NCBI GenBank assembly: GCA_002686955.1
Contig: NYZA01000149.1
Span: forward strand, 1-28,319
DNA from: Gemmatimonadota bacterium
GTDB lineage: Bacteria; GCA-2686955
Length of the DNA stretch: 28,319 bases
Reading direction: 5' to 3'
Part shown: piece by piece, positions 6,915 to 14,566 of the stretch
How the letters are laid out: the number at the start of each line of letters is the position of its first letter
Numbering within the stretch: position 1 is the stretch's first letter
The notes under the pieces: generated by a model
Told to the model about the DNA's origin: nothing
The model's database searches: none
What the model saw: the letters and a program-made list of their open reading frames with translations, nothing else
Program-made: the position numbers and the translations under genes

Positions 6915-7526
6915 ATGCCGAATCGAAAGCCCGAGCATTCACGCGAACGCGCCCTCGCGATCTTGCGGGCCGGCGCCGATGAATCGTCCGCGGCGATCGC
7001 GCGGGTGGCCGATCGCCTGGGAGGGCAGCTCAATACCGCCGCCGAACGGATCGCGGGCGCGCTCGGCTCGGGAGGGCATCTCTGGATCTTCGGTAACGGC
7101 GGAAGCGCGGCCGATGCGCAACACATCGCCGCCGAGCTCTCCGGGCGCTATCTGCGCGAGCGGGAGGGGCTGCCCGCCACCGCGCTGACGACCAACTCCT
7201 CGGCGTTGACGGCGATCGGCAACGACTATGGATTCGAGTCGATTTTCGCCCGACAGCTCGAAGGGGTCTGCCGCCCGGCGGATGTGTCGCTGGGGATCTC
7301 GACGAGCGGCCGCTCCCCCAATGTCGTCGAGGCGCTGCGGACCGCGCGCCGAATCGGGGCCTTCACGATCGCGCTCACGGGCGAAGAGGGTCGCGATTGC
7401 GCCGAAATGGCCGATCTCACGATAGCGATCCCCGCCTCGGAGACCCCGCGCATACAGGAGTGCCATATCTTCGTCGGGCACGTCCTCTGCGAGATCGTCG
7501 AAGATATGCTTTTTCTCCAGTCATGA
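6915..7526 (+). CDS. gmhA: phosphoheptose isomerase (SIS domain)
   Basis: Converts sedoheptulose 7-phosphate to D-glycero-D-manno-heptose 7-phosphate, the first step toward the ADP-heptose used in the LPS inner core; cytoplasmic. The 203-residue length fits GmhA. Motifs are FGNGGSAADAQHIAAELSGRY (substrate loop, with the Glu that serves as general base in GmhA), TTNSSALTAIGNDYGFESIF, ISTSGRSPNVVEAL (SIS Ser/Thr phosphate-binding loop) and QECHIFVGHVLCEIVE with the catalytic His. The frame runs open upstream to 6684, but the homologous N-terminus begins at about residue 12 after ATG 6915, so I use this start. Its TGA overlaps the following glycosyltransferase ATG (ATGA, 7523-7526). A DiaA-like SIS protein is the alternative, but the heptose-isomerase residues favour GmhA. 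Confidence 0.9.
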   Translation: MPNRKPEHSRERALAILRAGADESSAAIARVADRLGGQLNTAAERIAGALGSGGHLWIFGNGGSAADAQHIAAELSGRYLREREGLPATALTTNSSALTAIGNDYGFESIFARQLEGVCRPADVSLGISTSGRSPNVVEALRTARRIGAFTIALTGEEGRDCAEMADLTIAIPASETPRIQECHIFVGHVLCEIVEDMLFLQS

Positions 7527-8674
7527 ACCAAACGGCCATCGATTCCAAGCCCCGCAAGGTTCTCGTCATGCTCAACGGCGACCTGGTCGGGGGGGTCGAG
7601 GTCTGGGCGCTGACCTATGGCGTTCGCTCACGAGGGGCCCCGGACTACACGCCGATCCTGCTCTCCCTGAAGGATGGCGGTTTTCGGTTGCGGGCCGAGA
7701 ATCGATCGCTGGAGCTGCGCTGCATGCCGACGCGCCACCCCTTCGATCTCGCGCTGGTCGACCGGGTGGCCGAGCTGATCCGGGAGGAGGAGATCGATCT
7801 CGTTCACACGCACACGGTGCGCGCGAATTTCGTGGGGCGTCTCGCGGCGCGGAAGGCCGGGGTGCCGGTGGTCAGCCATATCCACAGCCGCACCCTCGAC
7901 GAGAGCGCGAACCGCTTCAAGAACCGCGTGAATTGGTACTACGACCGGCTCACGGAGAAGCTGACCGATCGTTTCGTTTTCGTCGCGCCCTCGCTCCAGC
8001 GCGACTACCCGCCCTACCCGGCGGCGGTGATTCCGAACGGGGTCGAGCCGATGATGGACGGCGTTCCGAGGCGCGACCTGCGTCCGGAGCTCGGCATTCC
8101 CCAGGGGGCGCCGGTCTTCGGCTGCATCGCCGTCTTGCGCGCCCGAAAAGGGGTCGCCGATCTGATCCACGCCGCGGAGCTGGTGATCCACCGCGTGCCG
8201 GATGCCCACTGTCTAATCGTCGGCAGCGAGGCGGAGCCTGGCTATGTCGATCGTCTGAAGGAGCTGGCGGCCGATCTGGGGGTTACCCATCGGGTCCATT
8301 TCACGGGGTATCGGGACGATGTGCCCGATGTGCTCCATACCCTCGACCTGCTCTGCCTTCCGAGCATCTACGGCGAGGGGTTGCCGCTGATCGTGCTCGA
8401 GTCGCTTTTCGCTACGCGTCCGGTCGTCGCGACTCGGGTCGAGGGGACGACGCTGGCGGTGCGCGACGGGGAGACCGGCTGCCTGGTGGAGCCGCGCAAC
8501 ACTTCCGGTCTGGCCGAGTGCATCGCCAATCTGCTCGGAGACGATGATCTTCGACGTGAGATGGGCGAACGGGGGCGGGCCGACGCCCTCGAGCGCTTCA
8601 CGCCGGAGCGTATGATCCGCGATCTGCACGAGGTGTACGATCAGGTGCTGGCGGAGTATCGGGGGAAGGTGTAG
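7523..8674 (+). CDS. GT4-family glycosyltransferase
   Basis: 383-residue retaining glycosyltransferase of GT-B fold. The N-terminal half has a Gly-rich loop (MLNGDLVGGVEVWA) and DLVHTHTVRANFVGRLAARKAGVP, typical of GT4 acceptor domains. The C-terminal half has IPNGVEP, GCIAVLRARKGVADLIHAA (donor phosphate contact) and the E-x7-E element in YGEGLPLIVLE. There is no signal peptide or membrane helix, so it acts at the cytoplasmic face. It starts within the gmhA stop (ATGA), so the pair is coupled and the enzyme likely builds LPS core or another heptose-containing or surface glycan; the donor cannot be read from the sequence. It converges on hemH with a 4-bp gap. Confidence 0.92.
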   Translation: MNQTAIDSKPRKVLVMLNGDLVGGVEVWALTYGVRSRGAPDYTPILLSLKDGGFRLRAENRSLELRCMPTRHPFDLALVDRVAELIREEEIDLVHTHTVRANFVGRLAARKAGVPVVSHIHSRTLDESANRFKNRVNWYYDRLTEKLTDRFVFVAPSLQRDYPPYPAAVIPNGVEPMMDGVPRRDLRPELGIPQGAPVFGCIAVLRARKGVADLIHAAELVIHRVPDAHCLIVGSEAEPGYVDRLKELAADLGVTHRVHFTGYRDDVPDVLHTLDLLCLPSIYGEGLPLIVLESLFATRPVVATRVEGTTLAVRDGETGCLVEPRNTSGLAECIANLLGDDDLRREMGERGRADALERFTPERMIRDLHEVYDQVLAEYRGKV

Positions 8675-8678
8675 CCGG

Positions 8679-9761
8679 CTACCGCCAAGGAGCCCGCGGA
8701 TAGCCGCACTCGCGACAGGTTCGATCGCACTCGCCGCCGGCCGGGAGCGGGAGCAGACAGATTTCGCAGAGGGCGCGCCCCGCGCCTCTCAGCGCCGGAG
8801 CCACCGCGTCCGCCAAGGCGTCGAGAAAAGCGGCGTCGGTGTCGAGGGCTTTGGTGCGGGCGAAGTGGGTGATGCCGAGATCGCGTGCCAGGTCGCCGTA
8901 CTCGATATCTATCTCGTACAGGGTTTCGAGGTGATCGCAGACGAACGAGATCGGGACCACCACCAGTGCGCTTACGCCCGATGCCGCGAGCGATCCGATC
9001 GCCTCTTCGGTCGAGGGGCCCAGCCAGCGGATCGGTCCGACGCGCGACTGCCAGGCCAGCGATGCCGAGAGCTCGCGGCCGAGGACCGTCTCGACGCGGG
9101 GGAGCAATAGGCCGATCGTCTCTTGGATCTGGCGCGCGTAGGGATCCCCGAGGCGGCGCACGTAGCGGAGCGGCACACCGTGGGCCGAGAAAAGCAGATG
9201 CGCGTCGTCGGGGGCATCGCCGAGCGCCCGAACGATCCGTGCCGCCATCGCCTGCAGATAGCCGGGAAGGCGATAGAAGGCGGGGATGAAATGTGTCTCG
9301 ACCTCCCCCCCGCCGCGCCGCTCGGCGAGTCGGCGCGCGACCGCGTTGAACGCCGACCCGCTGGTCGAGATCGAGTATTGCGGATAGAGCGCGAGAACCA
9401 CGAGGCGCTCGATACCGGCCTCGAGAGCGCGGTCCACCGCGTGGGCGATCGTGGGCGATGTGTAGCGCATGCCGACGATCACGGGGGAGGAGATTCCGCG
9501 GGCGGGGAGGCGATCCCCCAACCCCGCGGCCTGCGCCTTCGTGGTCTTCGCCATCGGCGAGGCGCCCCCGATCCGCGCATACTGATCCGCCGACCGGGGA
9601 GCCCTGCGCCGGGCGACCCACGAGGCCAACGGAGCCTGTAGAATCGCACCCGCGGGGAGCCGAATCGCGTCGCGGTCGGAAAAAAGAGCCCTGAGGAAGG
9701 GCTCGACCTCCGATCGGCCGCGCGGTCCTCCGAAGCTCGAAACGAGAAGCGCGCTTTTCAT
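8679..9761 (-). CDS. hemH: ferrochelatase with C-terminal cysteine cluster
   Basis: Inserts Fe2+ into a porphyrin at the end of heme synthesis. The 360-residue protein starts MKSALLVSSFGGP. It contains LASWVARRRAPRSADQYARIGGASP, MRYTSPTI, the catalytic His segment LLFSAHGVPLRYVRRLGDPY, and SFVCDHLETLYEID with the metal-channel acidic residues. The last 25-30 residues carry five cysteines spaced CxxC-x10-CxxxCxxC, which resembles a metal or Fe-S site and differs from the CX6CXC arrangement reported in some actinobacterial ferrochelatases. ATG 9761 is chosen because the preceding 18 codons to 9815 would overlap thiD and lack family similarity. It is divergent from thiD with only 38 bp between starts. 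Confidence 0.95.
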   Translation of the reverse strand: MKSALLVSSFGGPRGRSEVEPFLRALFSDRDAIRLPAGAILQAPLASWVARRRAPRSADQYARIGGASPMAKTTKAQAAGLGDRLPARGISSPVIVGMRYTSPTIAHAVDRALEAGIERLVVLALYPQYSISTSGSAFNAVARRLAERRGGGEVETHFIPAFYRLPGYLQAMAARIVRALGDAPDDAHLLFSAHGVPLRYVRRLGDPYARQIQETIGLLLPRVETVLGRELSASLAWQSRVGPIRWLGPSTEEAIGSLAASGVSALVVVPISFVCDHLETLYEIDIEYGDLARDLGITHFARTKALDTDAAFLDALADAVAPALRGAGRALCEICLLPLPAGGECDRTCRECGYPRAPWR

Positions 9762-9799
9762 CGGGCGGATCGTATCAGTCCACCACCGACGCCAGAGCG

Positions 9800-10573
9800 A
9801 TGGAATCCCACACACCGGTCGCCCTCTCGATCGCGGGCTTCGACTCCAGCGGATGCGCGGGCATCCCCGCCGATCTCGCGACCTTCGCCGCTCACGGCGT
9901 GCATGGAGCCGCCGCCATCACCACGGTGACGGCACAGAGCGCGAGCGGCGTCACCGCCCTTCATCCCCTGCCGCCCGATCTGGTCCGGGCGCAGATCGAA
10001 AGGGCGCTCGCCGATCTTCGACCCCGCGCGATCAAGATCGGCATGCTCGGTCCCCCCGATCTCGTGCGCGCCCTTCGCGAGGCGCTCAGCGCGACATCCG
10101 CCCCCGTTGTTCTCGACCCGGTCGGGTGCGCGACCTCCGGCCGCTCCTTCCTCTGGGCGGACACCCTCGCCGAGCAGATCGCTCCCCTGCTCGATCGAAT
10201 CGCGCTCTTGACTCCTAATCTGCCCGAGGCCCGAGACCTCGCGGGCGACGACGCGGTCGACTCGTGGTGCGCTGGTCGGCCCTTCGCCGTCCTGCTCAAG
10301 GGGGGACATGCACCGGGCAGCAGGATCGAAGATCGTCTCTACCGCCCCGGCGAAACACCGCTCGATTTCAGCCACCCGCGACTGGAGCTGCGCTCGGCTA
10401 GGGGCACCGGCTGCACCCTCTCCAGCGCCGTGGCCGCCGGCCTGGCCCTCGGCCGATCGCTCGAAGACGCTGTAGATGGCGCGATTCGGTATTTGCAATC
10501 GATCCTGCGTACTTCGATCGGTCGAGACCCCGAGCTGGGGCTGGATCGCAGCGGTCGGATCGTCGGACAGTGA
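9800..10573 (+). CDS. thiD: hydroxymethylpyrimidine/phosphomethylpyrimidine kinase
   Basis: Phosphorylates HMP and then HMP-P, giving the pyrimidine half of thiamine. The 257 residues match ThiD of the ribokinase-like fold: N-terminal AGFDSSGCAGIPADLATFAAHG (usually SDPSGGAGIQADLKTF), ITTVTAQSASGV, IKIGMLG, VLDPVGCATSG, LLTPNLPEA, and the anion-hole motif RGTGCTLSSAVAAGLALG with its catalytic Cys/Gly segment. ATG 9800 lies 38 bp from the divergent hemH start. The stop overlaps a GTG start of the next gene (GTGA, 10570-10573). It is the only thiamine biosynthetic gene in the window; a thiamine-binding protein is encoded at 21929-22234. Confidence 0.94.
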   Translation: MESHTPVALSIAGFDSSGCAGIPADLATFAAHGVHGAAAITTVTAQSASGVTALHPLPPDLVRAQIERALADLRPRAIKIGMLGPPDLVRALREALSATSAPVVLDPVGCATSGRSFLWADTLAEQIAPLLDRIALLTPNLPEARDLAGDDAVDSWCAGRPFAVLLKGGHAPGSRIEDRLYRPGETPLDFSHPRLELRSARGTGCTLSSAVAAGLALGRSLEDAVDGAIRYLQSILRTSIGRDPELGLDRSGRIVGQ

Positions 10574-11073
10574 GCGCGACCCCGCACGGCACGCCATCCC
10601 GCATCACCGTCTGCGTTATGACGAAATCCCCTCTACCCGGCGCCGCGAAGAGCCGTTTGGCCCGAGGCATCGGCGAGGAGCGCGCCTCCCGGATCGCCCG
10701 AGCCATGATCGCCGATACCTGGGCCTGGATCGGAGCCGTCGCGGCGATCGTCGAACCGGTTCTCGTGCTCCAGGGACCGAAGCGCGCTCTCCCCCCCCTC
10801 GATCCGCCCCCCCGAATCTGGAGGCAGCGCGCCGGCGACCTCGGCAGCCGCCTCGAGTCGGCGCTACGCCGCGCGGCTCGCGAATCGGGCGGCGGGGCCA
10901 TCGCCGTCGGCACCGACGCGGTCGGCCTCCCGCCGGAACGGCTCATCTGCGCCGCCGAAGCGCTCGGGCGTGGTCGAACGGTCCTGGGGCCGACCAACGA
11001 CGGCGGCTACTACCTCATGGGCATCCCGGCACGGCCCCCCCTCCCTGCTACCAGACCATTCAGTCGGCGGTGA
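10570..11073 (+). CDS. TIGR04282/DUF2064 glycosyltransferase-like protein, C-terminally truncated
   Basis: Begins with GTG overlapping the thiD stop. The N-terminal part is a clear member of the DUF2064 (TIGR04282, GT-A/nucleotidyltransferase-like) family: CVMTKSPLPGAAKSRLARGIGEERA near the start, VGTDAVGLPPERL mid-way and GPTNDGGYYLMGI. Family members run to about 200-220 residues; this ORF has 167. Similarity ends shortly after GYYLMGIPARPP, exactly where a C7 run (11035-11041) occurs and a different gene, a beta-helix protein, begins in another frame. The last dozen residues (LPATRPFSRR) are junk read from that gene. The C-terminal third, normally including the DxDxxxD-type end, is therefore missing and the protein is probably non-functional, unless the join is an assembly error. 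Confidence 0.85.
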   Translation: MSATPHGTPSRITVCVMTKSPLPGAAKSRLARGIGEERASRIARAMIADTWAWIGAVAAIVEPVLVLQGPKRALPPLDPPPRIWRQRAGDLGSRLESALRRAARESGGGAIAVGTDAVGLPPERLICAAEALGRGRTVLGPTNDGGYYLMGIPARPPLPATRPFSRR

Positions 11074-12602
11074 ACGACGCCACCCACGGCGACGAGGTGT
11101 TCGTGCTGTCGGGCACCTACAATGAACAGGTTCGCATCGCTCCCCCCGAAGGGAATCCTCCCGAGTTCACACTGACCCTAAGGGCCGATAACCAGTCAGG
11201 CGCTGCACCCGTCACGGTGCGTCACAATGCGACCACTCGGGATCCAGAGAATCGTGACGCCGTCTTCGAAATCTACAACGACTACAAGAACCTCAGCGGA
11301 GCCGACCGTCCCGAGACCACGTCGGAAGACATGCAGATCACCATCGAGGGGTTCGAGATCATCGGCGAAGGCTGGGCCGCCGCGATCAGTGTGTGGCACA
11401 GGTGGTACGATCTCGAACAGCGATACGTCACCGGCCTCTTCATCCGAGACAACTACCTCGAGACCGGGGGCAACCACTGGGCGACACTGCCGATCGGGCT
11501 CAAGGGCGCCGGCCAGTACGGCTTGCGCAACCAACAACTGAAGTGGGGCGAGATCACCAACAACGAGATCGTCGCCTTTGGTATAGATCCTCAAACCGAT
11601 GGCATTTCGACGCATCATTTCGTCGGCAGGATCGCCAACAACCGGATCAGTGGCAACAGCGAAGGCATACACCTCGGCTACGCCCGGCTCGATCCTGAGC
11701 GGCATGAGCAGGAGCCCTACGTCGTGAACGAGCTCGTGCTCAACTACGAGGACACCATCATCGAACACAACCTCCTCTACTGCCATCAAAGGCAGAACGG
11801 CATCCACTTCGTACACGCGTCAAAAGGCATCGTTCGGAACAACCTTGTCGTGCGGAATGTCAGGTCCGGCGTCGATCAATTTGGCAAGCCCCTGGTCGCT
11901 CGCGGCATCCATGTGGGCGAGCCGCCCAATCCGAACCTCGTGCCGCAGATACAGGAGTGCATCGACGACCCCGACGAGTGCTACGACCAGGCAGCCGTTG
12001 GCGACGACGTCTTCGGGGTCCAGGTCACGGTACACAACAACACGATCGAGCATATCGATGGGCCGGGACTCTTCGTGCACGAGTTAGCAGAGGCCGTGAT
12101 CCGAAACAACATCGTGCACAAAACCGCCCTGGATGGGTCCGGATTCGCGGGAATCGAGATCCAGCAATGGGATCCTGGCGACTGGCCCCCCCTCCAGTTT
12201 TGGGACTCAAACTACAACCTGCTCCACGCCAACGGTCGGGACTACGAAGACGAGGACGTGCTGGCCGGCGACTATGACTTGCATGACAACAGTGGCAAGC
12301 CCAATGCTCCGCGCTTCCAGTTCATCGTCAACCAGGGCGCCGGCACCGATTCGGTGAGCTTCATGTTGAAGACCTACCAGGGAGTGTCGCCGTGCTATCC
12401 CTTGACGGTGAGTAGTAGATCGGATGCGATTGATAAGGGGGAGCCGGGCATCACCTGGTACGATGCCGAAGGCGGACCGGGGCTGGAGGATCGGCGCGCC
12501 GACATCGGCGCCTACGGCGGCCCGAACAACTTCTGGGATCCGAACGAACAAGATCCCTGTCTCGAGTACCTGGAAGGAGTGGGCCAGTGCGTGCCGCAGT
12601 GA
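11046..12602 (+). CDS. right-handed parallel beta-helix protein, 5' end lost
   Basis: Recognisable sequence begins at about 11046 with CYQTIQSAVNDATHGDEVFVLSGTY, the usual opening of secreted beta-helix (NosD/pectate-lyase-like) repeat domains. It continues with coil after coil carrying N and I ladders (IRDNYLE, ITNNEIVAFG, IANNRISGN, IEHNLLYC, VRNNLVVRN, VHNNTIEHI, IRNNIVHKT). It closes with AIDKGEPG and RRADIGAYGGPNNF, the customary end of this family. The frame is open upstream to 10476, but there it reads the thiD and DUF2064 genes out of frame. The normal signal peptide and N-terminal cap are missing. Substrate unknown; such proteins usually bind or cleave polysaccharides outside the cell. 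It overlaps the next gene by 16 bp. Confidence 0.82.
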   Translation, partial: CYQTIQSAVNDATHGDEVFVLSGTYNEQVRIAPPEGNPPEFTLTLRADNQSGAAPVTVRHNATTRDPENRDAVFEIYNDYKNLSGADRPETTSEDMQITIEGFEIIGEGWAAAISVWHRWYDLEQRYVTGLFIRDNYLETGGNHWATLPIGLKGAGQYGLRNQQLKWGEITNNEIVAFGIDPQTDGISTHHFVGRIANNRISGNSEGIHLGYARLDPERHEQEPYVVNELVLNYEDTIIEHNLLYCHQRQNGIHFVHASKGIVRNNLVVRNVRSGVDQFGKPLVARGIHVGEPPNPNLVPQIQECIDDPDECYDQAAVGDDVFGVQVTVHNNTIEHIDGPGLFVHELAEAVIRNNIVHKTALDGSGFAGIEIQQWDPGDWPPLQFWDSNYNLLHANGRDYEDEDVLAGDYDLHDNSGKPNAPRFQFIVNQGAGTDSVSFMLKTYQGVSPCYPLTVSSRSDAIDKGEPGITWYDAEGGPGLEDRRADIGAYGGPNNFWDPNEQDPCLEYLEGVGQCVPQ

Positions 12603-14431
12603 GGCGCGCAAAGGTCAGTGCCAGATTCCTCGTTCTTCTAGGTGGCTGCATTGCCACCGGCACGGGCGCATTCGCCGTGAATGAGAACGAGGGCTGGCCC
12701 GTGTATTTCGCACCCACCGCGGGAGCACCGGCGGTCGCAGATCTCGATCGTGATGGGCATGCGGAGGTCATCGCCGCATCGCACTACGAGCAGGATCCGT
12801 GGATCGGCATGTGGGATCGGCACGGCAATCCCCTACCGGGTTGGCCGATCCAGCCCCTGGGCCCGGTGGACCGGACGTTCACGCCCTGCGACATCGACAA
12901 CGATGGGATCGTGGAAGTCCTTGCCAATACATCGCGTCGCGGTCCGTGGGAGGGCATTATTCACGCCTACTACATCGACACGACCGAACCACCGGGTTGG
13001 CCGCTTCGCTTCCCATGGTTCAGTGTGCCGACGCCAACGGTCCACGACCTAGACGGCGATGGGCGGCTGGAGACCTTGCTCGCGACGGTAAACGAAATCC
13101 AGCAGACTCCGATCGACTCCTCACGTGTCCACGTCATCCTCGCCGACGGTCGGGAAGCGGCCGGCTGGCCAATTCTTTTCGAAGACATGATCATCGAAAG
13201 CGAGATCGCGATCGCCGACCTCGACCTGGACGGCGACATGGAGCTCATCTTCGGCGGCGGCAGGTACAGCGAGTTCTACAGCTCCGGATGGCTCTACGCG
13301 TTACACCACGATGGTACGCCCTTCGCCGCAGATACGGTCCTCGCCCAAGTCGACCGCGCGATCGGTCCGTACAGAATCGGCATCGCCAACTTGCGGGGCG
13401 ATCGTCGCCCCGAAATCATGGTTACCTGCGCGCGCTCCCACCTCCACGCCTTCTCAGTCGATGGCCAGCCGATCGATGGCTGGCCCCCCCCCGGCATAGG
13501 TGCCGTCGAAAAAATGCCGGTCGCAATCAACGCGATCGACGGCGTGGCTCAGGCGATCGTCGTGACCGCCTACTCCGGCAATGTCGCCATCTACGATCCC
13601 CACGGGGAGTTCTATTATCCATGGCCGCTGGGCTACGGCAGCGGTGGTTTTCAGTGTCAGCCTCTCGTCGCCGATCTCGACGGCGACATCGATCTGGAGA
13701 TCTTCGCCGGCGGCAACAAGCCCTACATCTGGGCGCTCGAGCAAGACGGGTCGAATGTGGAGGGCTGGCCCTACTTTTCCGGCATCTCGAACTTCGGCAC
13801 CGGCACCCTGGCCGATCTCGACGAAGATGGCGACACCGATATCGTCTTCCAAGGCTACGACGCCAAGATCCACGTCTTCGACACCCCCGGCAAATGGGAC
13901 TACAAACGGATCGAATGCGGCACTTGGCTCTACGACAATTGGCACACCGGCGCCTACCACAAAGATCTCTACCGCGAGGCCGAGTCCGCCAACAACATGA
14001 TCGGCTTCGAAACCGTCGCCGACACTTCCGCCTGGGGCCACGGCGCCATCCGTTTCGCGGCGAACGAAACGCGCGCCAAAGCGATCACCTCGACAACCGA
14101 AATCAAAGCACCCGCCACCCTCTACTACCGCACCGAAGTCCCCGTCTGGGAGGAGTACAGTCTCTGGGTCCGCATCCGCCGCGACGACGCTTCCAAGGCC
14201 CGCCCCGATCTCGCCATCGAGATCGACGGCGATAAACGCGTCGGCGGCGGCCACCGTGTCGCGGGCTCTCCGGGGCCGTGGGTGTGGTTCGAGATAGGGC
14301 GTTTGCCGCTGAAGGCGGGTGTGCACGACCTGCGCGTCCGCGCGCCGAAGCTACCTGTCGTGATCGATCGTTGGCTGCTCACAACGAGGACCCGTTTTCC
14401 GCTGCTCGATGAGCGGCCGCATGCTTGGTAG
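12587..14431 (+). CDS. secreted FG-GAP/VCBS beta-propeller protein with C-terminal CBM-like domain
   Basis: 614 residues. GTG 12587 is preceded by GGAAGGAG (12572-12579) at 7 nt. An N-terminal hydrophobic segment (FLVLLGGCIATGTGAFA) is a signal peptide; LGGC could also serve as a weak lipobox. Residues about 35-460 hold seven FG-GAP-like repeats with calcium-binding DxDxDG loops (DLDRDG 52-57, DIDNDG 102-107, DLDGDG 154-159, DLDLDG 211-216, DLDGDI near 363, DLDEDG near 409, and a degenerate LRGDRRPE), interleaved with 'GWP' motifs, as in an integrin-type propeller. From about 462 (YREAESANN) to the end is a beta-rich region resembling CBM6/35-type sugar-binding modules. It is coupled to the beta-helix gene by a 16-bp overlap, suggesting a joint extracellular role. 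Function unknown. Confidence 0.85.
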   Translation: MRAAVRRAKVSARFLVLLGGCIATGTGAFAVNENEGWPVYFAPTAGAPAVADLDRDGHAEVIAASHYEQDPWIGMWDRHGNPLPGWPIQPLGPVDRTFTPCDIDNDGIVEVLANTSRRGPWEGIIHAYYIDTTEPPGWPLRFPWFSVPTPTVHDLDGDGRLETLLATVNEIQQTPIDSSRVHVILADGREAAGWPILFEDMIIESEIAIADLDLDGDMELIFGGGRYSEFYSSGWLYALHHDGTPFAADTVLAQVDRAIGPYRIGIANLRGDRRPEIMVTCARSHLHAFSVDGQPIDGWPPPGIGAVEKMPVAINAIDGVAQAIVVTAYSGNVAIYDPHGEFYYPWPLGYGSGGFQCQPLVADLDGDIDLEIFAGGNKPYIWALEQDGSNVEGWPYFSGISNFGTGTLADLDEDGDTDIVFQGYDAKIHVFDTPGKWDYKRIECGTWLYDNWHTGAYHKDLYREAESANNMIGFETVADTSAWGHGAIRFAANETRAKAITSTTEIKAPATLYYRTEVPVWEEYSLWVRIRRDDASKARPDLAIEIDGDKRVGGGHRVAGSPGPWVWFEIGRLPLKAGVHDLRVRAPKLPVVIDRWLLTTRTRFPLLDERPHAW

Positions 14432-14444
14432 CGGCCGGCGCGTG

Positions 14445-14464
14445 AACTGTTCCCGGGAACAGTT
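14445..14464. terminator. 20-bp perfect palindrome between convergent genes
   Basis: AACTGTTCCC is followed immediately by its reverse complement, giving a perfect 20-bp palindrome 13 bp after the stop of the plus-strand propeller gene and about 100 bp from the end of the minus-strand kinase. Its position fits a bidirectional transcription stop, but there is no T-run and no loop, so it could equally be a dyad protein-binding site. A second small hairpin, GACAC-GAA-GTGTC, lies at 14542-14554 near the kinase stop. Confidence 0.4.
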
Positions 14465-14566
14465 GCGGGCGGGCATTCGCCGGGCGCCGGACCGTTTCGG
14501 CCGCGCCGTGGCGATGAGGCACCAGCCCGCTGCCCTCGCCCGACACGAAGTGTCTGACAAACTTCG

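Noticed and set aside
10476-11045. N-terminal extension of the beta-helix ORF back to 10476
   Set aside because: This part overlaps thiD and the DUF2064 gene out of frame and has no signal peptide or family similarity.
12799-14235. 478-codon plus-strand ORF inside the FG-GAP gene
   Set aside because: Arg/Pro/His-rich shadow in another frame; the FG-GAP frame has signal peptide, RBS and repeated calcium motifs.
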